This document shows, piece by piece, positions 43,633 through 55,932 of a stretch of DNA of 64,000 bases (the first letter of the stretch is position 1; every line of letters starts with the position of its first letter). A model generated the notes under the pieces. The model was not told where the DNA came from and did no database searches. It saw only the letters and a program-made list of their open reading frames with translations. This stretch comes from Meloidogyne chitwoodi. Its lineage: Eukaryota; Nematoda; Chromadorea; Rhabditida; Meloidogynidae. The DNA is taken from the NCBI GenBank assembly GCA_015183035.1, contig JACZZP010000010.1:682001-746000 (forward strand), written 5' to 3'. The position numbers and the translations under genes are program-made.

Positions 43633-44510
43633 AGTTGTTTACATTCTGTCATTAGTTCGGGTCCTGCTGCAGCATGTATCGCACTATTTAATTTTCCACC
43701 TTCTATAAAAATTTAAAATAAAATTAAACAACTTAAAAACCATCTAGGAGTGCTGAATTTGCAGAATTGACAATAACATCAACTGCCAATTTCGTTATAT
43801 CACCTCTTGTTACGAAAACTTTCTCCTTCTTTTGCAAAATGTCCTCGATTGAATGACGAGCTTTCTTTTTCAATGGAGACGTACTCAGATCACACGCTTA
43901 AATTATTTAATTTCAAGAAAGTTTAAGCAAAAAATAATTATTATCAACTGAACTTAACCCACTTTAATGACCTTCCATACACATTTCAAATTTTTGATAT
44001 AAAACCTAAAACTCAACAACCCTGTACATAGAAAATTTTAAATGAACGAAATCAGCATTTTGCGAGAAATTTAATTCATAAAAATAAATACTTACAATCC
44101 CCCATTACATCCTGCTCTCCAGTAATCTCCACCCCTTTATTTTTGAAACATTCCCCGCTTTGCCGGAGTGCTAAAAGTTTTGACTTTCTTTCTTCTACTT
44201 TTTTTGAATATTCTTGTTCTATTTTTAATTTTTCTTTATTAACTAAATCAATGTCCTCTTGGATTTTTTTTATCTTTACACCAGTCTTTTTCTCATCTTC
44301 TTCAAATTTTGTCATAGCTTTCTGTTTATTTTCTTCAATTTTAGTCAACTTAGTACTAGCCTTATTTTTTTCCAAATCCATAGAGATTAACTCCTCTTCA
44401 AGTTTAGTTAATTTTAAATTCTTTTGTTCTTTTAATTTTTCAATGGCCTCCTCCTCTTTGGTTATTTCATTATCAACACTCTCAAACTTCCGCTTGTGAG
44501 ATTTACTCAT
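43633..44510 (-). pseudogene. Macro-domain (MACROD-like) gene, 5' part, cut off by the Polinton
   Basis: The start is at 44,510 (MSKSHKRKFESVDNE). Exon 1 encodes about 138 residues of Lys/Glu-rich coiled coil ending at a GTAAGT donor. The next exons carry SPLKKKARHSIEDILQKK and the start of the macro domain: GDITKLAVDVIVNSANSALL, then KLNSAIHAAAGPELMTECKQ, where the exon is cut at 43,633. The usual GGGG-type loop appears as GGKLNSAIH. The 3' part is at 23,114-23,626. The protein would bind or hydrolyse ADP-ribose adducts, as relatives do; a coiled-coil N-terminus is an unusual addition. Confidence 0.85.
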
Positions 44511-45758
44511 AATTAAAATCTAAAAATAATTAATTTATTGAAATTTTTAACTAAAAATAAGCCTAACACTATTACAAAAAATATAAATTTAACTAGTAAC
44601 TATTAGTAAGTATTAATATCTAATATTTAAATTACGCGCAAAAAAACGCTTATTAAAAATGAAAAATATGAAGATTTTTAAGTCCCTACTTGAAATTCAA
44701 AATGTAAACAGTTTGGCGAACTGTTTGACTATTTTTGCCGGCACTCTTTTGTCGGTAGGGTTATCTGAGTACCGCCATCTGAGCCCCAGTACAAACGGAG
44801 CCATCTCAGTACCAAAAAGTTTTTGTAACGAAAAGTGGTTTTTTCTTCATTTTAATCTTCATCCATTTTTATAACTTATTTTATTTGATTATTATATTTA
44901 TTCTTTTTTTTTTATGGTTCATCAAAAATACTTAAGTTTTGGAAAAACGCTGGTATTGAGATGATCCCCTATTCCAGGGACTGAAATGGCGGTACTCAGT
45001 TGGCCCATTCCGCTCTTTTGTATTGCAAGATTACATAATATTTTACAGAGCGCCTATGACTTGTGCAAAAGACGTAGAAAATTGACCAGTGTGAGATTAG
45101 AGAAATTTCACATGACCTGCTATATTCCGAAATGTACACACTTACTGCGTATTTTGCACACTGAGTCGCCTATAACAGACGCGTAGAAAAACATTTAATC
45201 TTGTCGTTGTGACGCAATCTCTTTCTGAAAAATCAACACGCGTGAGAAAATTGCCGTGATTTTTTGTACTTTTCTTATTTTAAAAATTTGCAAACGCATG
45301 TTATCTTCACAAATAGATTAAATTTTAAGAGCCACTTTTATTTTGACCATTATTTGACCAGAAAATTTTAGTAAGCAGGAATTCTTAACCTCAAAATAAT
45401 CTACATTTGACGAAAAGAAACAATGCAAATGTGATGCAAAAAAAATTAGGAAACGAATTTAGTATTAACTAGCGCCTCTCCATTTTTATAGGAATATATT
45501 TTTGTTTAGATTTATTTTAAAATTTTTACCATTCTTACACTAATGTTAATTTTAATATTTTCAGTGATTTATGTATTGAATCAAATTAATTTTATTTTAT
45601 AACATCATGCAGATTTTGAGCCTAATATAAAAAACAAGTTTGAGACAAAATGACCTACTGACAAAATCTTACTCGTGCAGAAATTGGTATTTTTTAAAAA
45701 TTATTTATTTGGCTATTTAAGCAAGTTAAAGTAGTCGGTCTTCTTATATGAGAAGTTT
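44511..45758. other. Intergenic DNA with a MITE-like inverted repeat
   Basis: At about 44,765-44,999, CTGAGTACCGCCAT near the left and its near reverse complement (ATGGCGGTACTCAG) near the right frame a 230-bp imperfect inverted repeat containing a second paired word (CATCTCAGTACCA). The rest shows no gene. Confidence 0.5.
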
Positions 45759-46016
45759 TTAAACAAAAAATACATAACTTACCATTAATATTTTTTTAAA
45801 AGTTTCTCCACAAAGGAAATGTATAATTTGTGAAGAAATTAATACATTTTCACTGACTTTAATTTTCCAAACAAAACTTTGCTGTTTTGTTGTTTCATTA
45901 ATTTTTTGGTTTTTTATTACTAAATTTGGGTAGCCTTTAATTGATTTAAATATTTCAAAAAGTAATTCGTTTGGTAGTGCCTTATTGTTAGATTGTTGTT
46001 TTTTTGTTAAAGTCAT
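45759..46016 (-). CDS. F-box-like ORF
   Basis: 85 residues, start 46,016. ALPNELLFEIFKSIKGYPNL is a typical F-box helix start, and the following WKIKVSENVLISSQIIHFLC fits a short substrate-side region. F-box proteins link targets to SCF ubiquitin ligases, and nematodes have many rapidly evolving ones. It may have more exons or be a fragment; downstream exons were not identified. Confidence 0.5.
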   Translation of the reverse strand: MTLTKKQQSNNKALPNELLFEIFKSIKGYPNLVIKNQKINETTKQQSFVWKIKVSENVLISSQIIHFLCGETFKKILMVSYVFFV

Positions 46017-46468
46017 TTTGTTACAAGAAAAGGATTTAAAATTTTTCTGTTGTTTTTTTACATTATTTAAGGCTTTTGAATATTTTTCGAAATTTTTCTA
46101 AAAGTTTCCTGTATTTTAAAACAAAAGTTAGTCTTTTTTTAATTGAATAGTTAAATTGATAATTTTTCAAAAATCAAGAGGTAAAAAATAAGGAAAAAGG
46201 TTATAAAAAAATTTAGAAAGTTTAAAAAATATTAAAACATTTCTGAATTTATTAAATATTTTTAAAAAATAAATCCAAAACCAAAAGAATTTAGTGCTTG
46301 GCTGACAGCGCATAAGTAGATATAGAAAAATCGTTAAACCAAGACATTCGCTTCGATAAAAATTAATTAACAGCTCTCTATAAATAAAATAATTTATAAA
46401 GGAGAATATTTTTTAAAAATAAAATTTTTTTTTAAATCTTTAAAAATATATTTTGTTTCATCCAAACA

Positions 46469-47302
46469 GAAAAAGAATTGAAATTTTTAAAAATTTTACT
46501 AAATATTCTACCGTATTCGGCGTGATAACATACGACATTATGTAAAATTTAAATAGAAAGGTTAATTTAATTATTTTTTGTTTTTAATTATTTTTTTTAA
46601 TTTGTGAAATCCTGTATATTAAATCACGTAGCTTGAAAATTTTGAAATCTAATGAAGATCGAGAATTTTGAATTAAATTTTAAATTATTTTTTTCGAATT
46701 ATTGATTACAAAATATCTTTAACAATTGCTTTTTGCGCAAACAATTTTGATTGTCTTTACCTCCAGATCAATGACAGGGCGATAATTTGATCAATCGAAG
46801 CACTAAATCAAAAACACATATAACCCTTATTTTTTACCTTCCATTTATTTAATTTCTCTCATTTTGTTACACTTTTATATCTCCAAATCACTGTACCGAA
46901 AGTTGAAAAATGAATTTTATTAAATAATAAATTTAATTAATTTTCTGATGGATGAAGATATTTATACAATTCCAACATCCTTAACTCATATTAAACAGCC
47001 ACATAATAATATTGATTTTATTCATACTAATGTAGTTAGTATTTTTGTTGATTCAGAATGGAGTGGAGGTAGTGCTACTTCAGAATGTTTTATTCAACAT
47101 TGTCCAGCAATTTATATTCCTTCTCCATTACAAATTCCGCAAACTGTTAAACATATTTATAGGTTTTTAAAAAAAATATTTTTCTCAATTTACTTTTGTT
47201 TTTTAAATAAAGCAATTCGTTTTATTTTATTTTAGTCGACTTGCTGCTTCTGCTAATGAATTGGATCAAGGAGTTCCAGAATTATTAATTTCACTTGTTG
47301 GT
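46469..47302 (+). repeat. Right arm of the inverted segmental duplication (copy of 55,577-56,349)
   Basis: Reverse-complement copy of the TRPM 5' end and its promoter side. Position 47,302 pairs with 55,577 and about 46,469 with about 56,349. Coding exon 1 is identical over 95 codons, while the non-coding outer part (46,469-46,750) is more diverged. Confidence 0.85.
46948..47302 (+). pseudogene. Truncated copy of the TRPM channel gene (exon 1 and part of exon 2)
   Basis: Starts MDEDIYTIPTSLTHIKQPHN, identical to the complete gene at 55,932. After the 60-bp or so intron, exon 2 reads RLAASANELDQGVPELLISL and then stops matching at 47,302, where AT-rich DNA related to 20.43 kb follows. It cannot make a channel; the N-terminal fragment could at most produce a short protein. 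Confidence 0.85.
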
Positions 47303-47401
47303 AATTGTTTTTTTTCCAGAAGAAATATTTATTTATTTTTATCAGTCCTTTTAAATCTTTTTATTATTTTTTTGAAATATTTTGATTTATTTATTTGGAT
47401 A

Positions 47402-48020
47402 TACTATAGTATACCGGACGCAAAATTTTTTATCAAAAGACATACCATTCGATTCGTCTCGACGAGCTGAGTCGAATGGTACTACTCTCATGATGCGGAA
47501 ATGCCTAAAAGTCGAGATACAAGCCCCTAAAATTCGAAAACCCAAAGGGGGGAGTAAGCACATTTTTGGGGTGAAAATTTCAAATATGTGTATAATAGCT
47601 CATTCGAAAGAGCTCGTCGAGATCTATCGAATGAGATGAAAATCATCGTGATTGAACGATTATGAACAAAGTTATGAAGGATCGAAGTTTAATGGAAACA
47701 CGCCAAACTTGGACCTATATGGAGTGTTTTATCACTTCTTCGTGTGAGAGCCCATCCCTGGTTGGCTTTTTGGTACATGCGTTATTCTACAGCTATAATT
47801 ACAACAAAATAATTAATTCAGCGAAAACAATTTATGAGCAGCCGCGGTAATCACATAGAGGAGCTTACTCCCCTCTATGGTTTTTCGATTTTCAGGGACC
47901 AGTATCTCGGTTCATAGGAATTTCCGCATCATGAGAGTAGTACCATTCGACTCAGCTCGTCGAGACGAATCGAATGGTATGTCTTTTGATACAAAATTTT
48001 GCGTCCGGTATACTATAGTA
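47402..48020. mobile_element. TA-flanked MITE with roughly 100-bp inverted ends
   Basis: Left end TACTATAGTATACCGGACGC and right end its reverse complement; the match continues through the GACGAGCTGAGTCGAATGGT region and CATGATGCGG, nearly identical over about 100 bp. Both ends carry TA, which fits a Tc1/mariner-type target. The flanking sequence is found joined, without the element, at 20,430-20,545, which acts as an empty site. No transposase ORF. The internal 62-codon ORFs look non-coding. Confidence 0.85.
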
Positions 48021-48382
48021 CAGCCATTTATTTTTTAAATTAATTAATTAAAATAAAATCTTTATTTTTTCATTTAATATATCTCTTTGATTATTTTTAA
48101 TAAAATAATTACTATTTTTAATTTAATATTTAAAAATCTTTTTTTTTTGTTAATTAATAATTCATTTTATGCTTAAAAAACAAATACCAATTTTTTAAAA
48201 GAATAAAAAATAACTTTTATTTTTGGCCAATGAAATGATAACTAATTAATTATCACTAATTATTATTAAATAGTTATTTTTGAAATAAAATTATATTAAT
48301 TTTTAATGACGTAGAAAAGAGAAGATTAAGAGTAAATATATCAAATAAAAATATTTTTTCTTCAAATTTTATGTTAATTTAT

Positions 48383-51300
48383 TTAAGAATTTTTAAATAA
48401 AGCCAAAGCATTATCTAATAATTTTTCTAATTTTGGAGATAATTCGTTATTTAATTTCCAAGCAAATTCACCATCTTTAGCAAGTTGATGTAAATTAGAA
48501 AAATCGCTTAAATCAACAGCCCAAAGTTGTGCCTAAAATAAATAAATAATTTTAAAATTTAATTAAATATTTATTTATCTCAGTCCAGGCATTGTCAGTA
48601 TCTTTAGGCCATTCTGGCCATTTATCTTCTATATTTATTTGTTCATTTTGAATATTATCTCCATTAATAACAGCTATATTTCCATCTTTTTGCCCAGGCA
48701 AAAGATTAGTTTTACTACTAATTGTGTGTATATCTGGATCAGGAAGTCCTAATTGTAGTAATAATTGGGCAAGAAATTCATCAACCATTTGAGGACTTGG
48801 AGAGAGTGACCAACGTGAAGGAAGTCGATCAGAAGGAAATTGTTGAACTAACACCTTTTTAATTTTAATTTAATAATTAAATAAATGTTTTATAAAGAAT
48901 TAATATAAATATATTTATTAAAATACATTAAAAATTGATTTGTCAGAATTTCCACTTGAATTACTTAAATTACTAGAAGAAGAATCCTCATCATTATTAT
49001 AACGTTGAAAAATAGCATATTGTAATAAAATATTTGGACCAAAACGGGGAAAATTTCCACGTCCTCCTAAACCACAACGACCTTTTGGATTTAAAGGTAA
49101 ACCATTCCCATTCAAAATAATTGAATTATTTAATATATTTTCTCCTTTTTCAATTAAAGATAAAAATTGAGAAAGTCTTTTCTGTCTCCATTGACGACCA
49201 ATTTCTAGAATATTTTGAATAGAAACATCTTGAACATTTTTTTGTATATCTAAGGGGAATTGATCAATTGGTAAAGAATAATTGTTAGGACGGTAATTAG
49301 GTAAAAGTTTAAGCCAATTACGAAGAGATGGGTCAATCTAAAGGAAAAAGAAGAAAAAATTATTATTTGAAAATCAAAAAATTTTTTGACAAGAATAACT
49401 CGGAGAATTTAAAATAATTTTGAGAAACATGAGATAGGTAAAGATAATAAATGAGCTCAAAATGGGAACAAAGTAACCGCAGAGCTATAACTTATTTTAT
49501 ATTTATCAAAAATTGTTGACTCAAGCATGGTTCGACTCATCTCGACGAGCTGAGTCGAATGACACTAATATCCAGTGGTTGGAAGCTCGTACCAAAATTC
49601 GTACTCGTACTCGTCCTCGTACTCGTACTTTGGTACGAAGTACGAGTACGAGTACGAGGGAAAAAAATGACTAAAATACGAGGTACGAGGCATAAGTACG
49701 AGCTCGTACTCAAGTACTTAAGGTTTAAATTTTCGCCAAATTTCTTTCTTTCTTTTCCATGTGGAAATAAAATGTTCACTCCATTCCTCTTCCCCCAGTT
49801 TATTTTTACAAGCGAGAAAAGAAAAGGAATGTTTATATATATGTAATTTACTTATTTTTCCCAAGTATGCATCTATGGTTTAGTGGTTAGTGCGTTAGTC
49901 TGTTTTAGTAAATTGGTTGAGGTTCGAATCCTCTAATAATGGAAATAAATATTGAGTAGATTAATTGCTGCTAGAGTTAGTTCTGTTTTCAAATTTTTGA
50001 AACAAAATTAAAGCAGAAATTTTCGTCTACGGCACTAAAAAAAGTGCAATTTTTGGCAACAGATGTTTGAAAATTTTAAAAATTTTTGCCTGCGGCGCTG
50101 AAAATGATGAATTTTTGGCAACTAAAGTGCAATAATTTTTCAAAATTTTCGCCTGTGGCGCTATAAAAAAACTAAATTTATGAAAATTTACCAAGAACGC
50201 AAGAAAAAAATATAAGGAAAGTACGAGGTACGAGTACGAGTACGAGGGCAAAAATAAGACTGGTACGAGGTACGAGTACGAGGAAAAAAATATGGCTGTA
50301 CGAGGTACGAGTACGAGTACGAGGGAAAAAAATTGGATGGTACGAAGTACGAGTACGAGCAAAATTGAAATTTCCAACCACTGCTAATATCTCAATTTTA
50401 TGACAATTATAAACGGAGTTATAGCTCTTCGGTACAATGGGCTTGCGGTACATCGGAGTGTACCCACAAAAATATTAAAAAAAATATTATTAAAAAATAA
50501 TAAAATTAAAAAAACCTTTAATCTTAATGTCCCTTCAATATATTCCCATTTTGTTTCTTTTTCTGTTAACAATCTTTGAGTAAAAGAATTAAAATCTAGC
50601 AAAAGGCTTGTCTTATCATGTTCAGTTTTTTGAATATTTTGTTTAATTTCAACATTTTCTTTATAAATATTATTCCATAAATTAATAGCTAAATTACTCC
50701 AAAAACCTCCATTTGTTTTATACCGAAAATTTTGTACCTAATTTTGTCAAAAAAAATTAAAAAAAAATTAAAAAATAACCGAAGGGTTTTTGTAAACAGT
50801 GCAATATTTTCGTTTAGAAGAGTTTTGTGATGAATAATTATTTAAATTAATATAATCATTACTTGTATTTTGTGAATAACAAGAAAAATCATTAGAAGCA
50901 CCAAATCGGCAACAGGCAAGAATTATAAGAGAAAAGGGTGTTAAAGGAGGAGGTAAACAAGGACGTAAACTGTTAAAAAAATTAAAAATAATTTTTTAAA
51001 ATTAAAAAAGAATAATAAATTAATAAACAACCTAAAACTAATTGCTAAAGCATAACGTTGACTTATCCAAATTTCTTTAACATTTTTCTTTTCTAATTTC
51101 CATGCAGAACTAATAAGAATTGTTAAAAATAAAGGCCAACAAAATAAATGTAAAAAAGCCAAAAATTCTACAAGTGAAAGTTTAGCAATCCAATGTTGAG
51201 ATGGACAGCGAGGATTAGCATATCCACCTAAAGATTGGCAAGAAGGTCGTTTTTCAGGAAGAAGTTGACGTTGACATTCACTTGATTGATGTAGAAGAAC

Positions 51301-54300
51301 ATCTTTAAAATTATTTTTTTAAATAATTAGAAGAGTTTTTTTGGTTATTCTCAGAGAGAAAAGGTAATTTTTGGATTATTTATAAAATAAAATATTATAA
51401 ACAAACTAAAATCTGATGTAAATAATTGTTTAAATGTCCAAATAAAAGTTTCACTTAAAACTGCTGGTTGAGCACTAAGATCAGGAAATGTAGTTGATTT
51501 TAAAATAATTGTTGAAATAATTATTAATAAAGAATAAAATAACAAAAATGGTAAAAATATTTTAAAAACCAAAATTTTAATTTTAACAAGTAATTGTCCA
51601 ATTATTGAAAATAAAGGTAAATAAATAAATAAAGTTCTAATAAATTCATATAAAATAAAAAATGCCCAAAATATACGTAATTCATATGTTAAATTTAAAT
51701 TATTATTTTTATTATTATAACGTCCATTATTTGAATAAGTTATTATTAAACGAATTATTAAAAGTAAAAAAAGAAATATTCCATTTAAAATTATATCAAT
51801 TAATAAAGATAAACGTTTTCCATTCCAATTAATTAATTGACCCCAACATATTAATACCTTAAATATAAATAAATTTAAATAAAAATTAAGAATTAAACCC
51901 AAATAGAATCAATTAACCAACAAAGAGCCCATAACCATAAAAATTGTTCAATCCATCCAGATATAAAACATCCAGGTTGGGCAACTGACCAACAAAGAAA
52001 AATCAAATAAATTAGCCTAAATGTTAATGATAACAAATATTTAACTATTGGAGTTGAATAAAATAATGCTAAAGTTTTTGGAGTAGTAATTACTGGAAGA
52101 AATAAAGAAACACGTGGAGAAAGAAGTCTTGTAAAAGAAGTACCACCACCGTCAATTCCTGCTGCACCAGCTGAATTTGAGCCAAGTAAAAGACGACTTG
52201 AACGACTTTGCCTTTAAATAATTGCTAAATAAAATTACTAAAATTAAATTTAACCTTCTGCTTCGCTCAGAAAAGCTTCCACTCCCCCCTCCATCACAAA
52301 ACATAAGAGAACGTCTATCCGGACTAGGACGTCGACTTCCTAAAACATTTGTTTGTTTCAGTCTCTGTCCTTTTGAAGATAACAATTTACGAGGCTGATT
52401 ATGAGTTTTACGATCAATTTCAAGCATTAAAGTTCTGTTGTCCTCTACTGAACGCATTTGAGATGCCGATGGCAAAAATGAGTCAGTAACTGTACTGTTA
52501 TCGTTTGTATTCATCTGAGAGAAAAGGAATTAATTTAATTAATTTATTTTTTAAAGAAATTTTAAATTAAGATTTCTTCTGATTACTTATTTGTTCACAC
52601 TTTGTCAATAATTTATTATATTTTTAATTAAAATATTAATTTATTTTATTTACTTGATTAATTTGGTCTGTTTCATCAATTCCTTCATTGCCAATATTTA
52701 CAGTATCAACAGGAATTAAAACTCCAGAATTAGACCGACGATCTTCAATTACTTCTCCTCTTCCTCCTATAGGACAACCAAATTGGGCACTTCGTAAAGA
52801 GTGAATACTATTATTAGCAGAAGATGAACGAACATTATTTGGATAACGACCATCTTCAAGTAATGCAACTGTTGGACTTGTTTGAAGCTTTGATGATCTT
52901 TGTAATGAATTCTCCTATTTTTTAATAAATTTTATTATTTTTTAAAATTATTTATAATTTACATACTTGAATATTTGGACGAATCCAAAAAATAATTGGA
53001 AAAACAAATAATGAACTCATTAAAATTTTAATCCAATCAGGAATTATATAAAAATTACAAATTGTTTTTTGTACATTAATTTGGCCATAAAGAAAATTTT
53101 GAATATAATGTTGGCAACATTCATGTAAAATAAATGAATTAGCATTTGCCTAATTTTTAAATTTATTTATTTATCTTTAAATTTATTTAATAAAACTTCA
53201 AAAGCTAATTGAATTAAAGTCAATTTCCGATAAGCAGAAGGTAAAGGACGGCATAAATAATTATAAGCCTTTGATTGACTTTTTAATTGTGCAGAATTGA
53301 GTATTTTTAAAGAAAAATTAATTAATTGATTAGAAAGTCTTTTTAAAGATTTTTTATAAAAAATCCATTGATTACATTTATTTGATAATTCTTTTGAACA
53401 TTTTGCCAAAATAATTGAAAGTGCCATTGGATCATTTGAATGAGCACAAAAAAGTAAAACATTTTCTGTTTGAAGTAAAAATAAAGACCAAAAAGAAAAT
53501 ATTCTAAAAGAAATTTCTAAATCTTTATTTTGTTGATTTTGTAATTTTGTTGAAAATAATTCAGGTAAAAAAAAGAAATTATTACAAAGACCATCAGATA
53601 ATTCTGTCTTTAAATATTTTTTAAATTAATTAATTTATTTATTTTTAAAATTATTTTAAAGAAATTATTTAAAAAAGGAAAAGTCAAATATTTAATTTAA
53701 AAATAATTAAATTAAAAAAATTACCACAAATTGATTAAATTTATAAGCAATATTTTCATCAATATAATCCAAATGTTTTATACCAAGAAAATGATCAAGA
53801 ATTATAAAATTAAAAAAATGCTATAATAATTAAAATAATTTAAAAATATTTATTTACCTTATTTTCACTTTCATTTGCCCATTTAATTAAAAATTCTGAA
53901 TTTATAGGTAAAGGTATATTTTGATTTAATAAAGAAGACAAAATATTTAAACGTTCATTTTCAGGTAATTTTAAAGAAATAAAAAGAAATTCAAAATATT
54001 GTTTTTCATTAAATTGACCTTCTAAACATATAAAATTTAAAGGACTAGAAATTCCCAATTTGCATGCTAATTCTAAAGGTCTAGCCCATTCATTCACTTC
54101 TGGTGCACTTCTAATAAGTAAATCTAAAGCCTTAATTTTTATTTTTAAAATTTATAATTATTTAATTTAATTTTTTTTTGTTTAAATTTATTTACTTTTT
54201 CACTAATTTTATCCAATTTATGAGCTGGTAAAAAAGCAAGTAATGAATGTTCAGATGTTGAAACAGTCAAAAGAAGTTGAAATAAATAATTTTTAGCTTC

Positions 54301-55932
54301 TATAAAAATTTAAATAAATTAAAAAAATATTAAAAAAAATTAATTACCTATAATCTCACTTTCTAAATAACGTCCAGTTGTTGCTAAAGCCACCATTCGC
54401 AACTCTCTTTCTAACCAAAATTCAAAAGAATTATGTTCAAATACAGAACTTTGAAAGAGAGAAAATGCTGATTTTATTAAAACACATAATTCACTTATAT
54501 CCTTTTTTAAAATAAATAAAAATAATTAATTTATATTCTCAAATAAAATATTAAAATTTAATTAATTAATTAATCACTTCAATTTTAATTAAAAAAAAAT
54601 TAATTTATTTCTAAGTTTATATTAGGCTTATTATTAAATAAAAAATGATAGAAAAAAGATATTTTTATTTAATCAATTAATTTACCTGAACAACAAGTGA
54701 TGGTACTCCACATTGTGAATAAATAACCAATTCTAATAAAGAAGATAAATTTACTCCACAAAAAATTAATAAAGGTAAAGGTTTTCTTTCATTTGAAAGT
54801 GAAGAAGAAAGAAGAATAGTAGTTGGTGAATTTGGAGCAGAAATTGGAGTTTGTGAATGTGATAAAGAACCAGAAATTGAACATTTTTCTTCTGGAACTC
54901 CAATTAATAATGCTTTAAAGTTAAATTCTTTAAAAAAATTTTTCTAAAAATTTTGCCTGGAGGAGGCATTGACAATTTAATAGCAGTACATGCACGAAAT
55001 ATCATCATACTTTTCTCATTTGGATTATTTTTATTCCAAATTAAATATAAAGTATTAATTCTTGAATCAACCATATGAATAGAAGGTTCTTTTTTTGATA
55101 ATAATGAATAATTTGTTTCTTTAGTTGAAATATTATGCTTAAAAATAAAATTAAATTAAATAAGAATTAAATAAATTTTGATTATAATTTTAAAAAATTA
55201 GGGACGAAAATGCCAAAATATTTAATCAAAAATTTAATAAAATGTTAATTAATTTTATTTAAATTTTTTTAAAATATTTAGTAATTTATTTTAACACTTT
55301 TTAGACTTTAAAATAAAAGCATTACAATATTTGCTGAATTAATTCCAATTAACAAAGTCTCTTCAGGGTTATCTCTCTGTAAAAGGGCTGATCGTAATGC
55401 TTTTGAAGCAGTATAAGCTAATGGATCATTATGTTCTCCACTAGTTATTACCCAAAGACCACAACGTCCAAAAAGTTGACAAAGACCTCTTTCAAGTCTT
55501 TCAGAGTTCTAATATTTATAAAACATTCTTTTTTAATTTTAAAAATTAAAAACTTCAAAACTAAAAGAATTTCCAGTACCAACAAGTGAAATTAATAATT
55601 CTGGAACTCCTTGATCCAATTCATTAGCAGAAGCAGCAAGTCGACTAAAATAAAATAAAACGAATTGCTTTATTTAAAAAACAAAAGTAAATTGAGAAAA
55701 ATATTTTTTTTAAAAACCTATAAATATGTTTAACAGTTTGCGGAATTTGTAATGGAGAAGGAATATAAATTGCTGGACAATGTTGAATAAAACATTCTGA
55801 AGTAGCACTACCTCCACTCCATTCTGAATCAACAAAAATACTAACTACATTAGTATGAATAAAATCAATATTATTATGTGGCTGTTTAATATGAGTTAAG
55901 GATGTTGGAATTGTATAAATATCTTCATCCAT
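48383..55932 (-). CDS. TRPM2-like cation channel with NUDT9-homology C-terminus (CED-11-like)
   Basis: About 25 short exons, start 55,932, stop 48,383-48,385. The N-terminal SLOG/TRPM homology region includes VPELLISLVG and the CGLWVITSGEHNDP motif. Membrane helices include ALFYSTPIVKYLLSLTFRLI, the 51.4-51.9 kb block (LLIDIILNGIFLFLLLIIRL, ILYEFIRTLFIYLPLFSIIG, VFKIFLPFLLFYSLLIII), a pore-side stretch FIWTFKQLFTSDF, and S6 plus TRP helix (FLTILISSAWKLEKKNVKEI, then WISQRYALAISFR and LPPPL). The C-terminus (NPKGRCGLGGRGNFPRFGPN through KDTDNAWTEI) matches the NUDT9-homology domain of TRPM2. The Nudix box is degenerate. A possible GC-AG intron lies near 54,930. Two mobile-element insertions lie in or near the introns. 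Confidence 0.85.
49573..50383. mobile_element. Non-autonomous hAT element in a TRPM intron, 811 bp
   Basis: Ends in CAGTGGTTGGAA with the reverse complement TTCCAACCACTG at the other end, flanked on both sides by the 8-bp duplication CTAATATC (49,565-49,572 and 50,384-50,391). Eight bp and a CAG.G start are hAT hallmarks. Both ends are filled with GTACGA/TACGAG hexamer repeats in inverted orientation. No transposase. A tRNA-like segment sits inside. Confidence 0.9.
49869..49942 (+). ncRNA. tRNA-like pseudogene / Pol III promoter remnant
   Basis: Contains an A-box-like TGGTTTAGTGGTTAGTG and a perfect B box (GGTTCGAATCC) with a T-arm stem GAGG/CCTC. The acceptor ends do not pair convincingly and no anticodon loop is clear, so it is likely a tRNA-derived (SINE-like) remnant carried in the hAT element. 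Confidence 0.5.
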
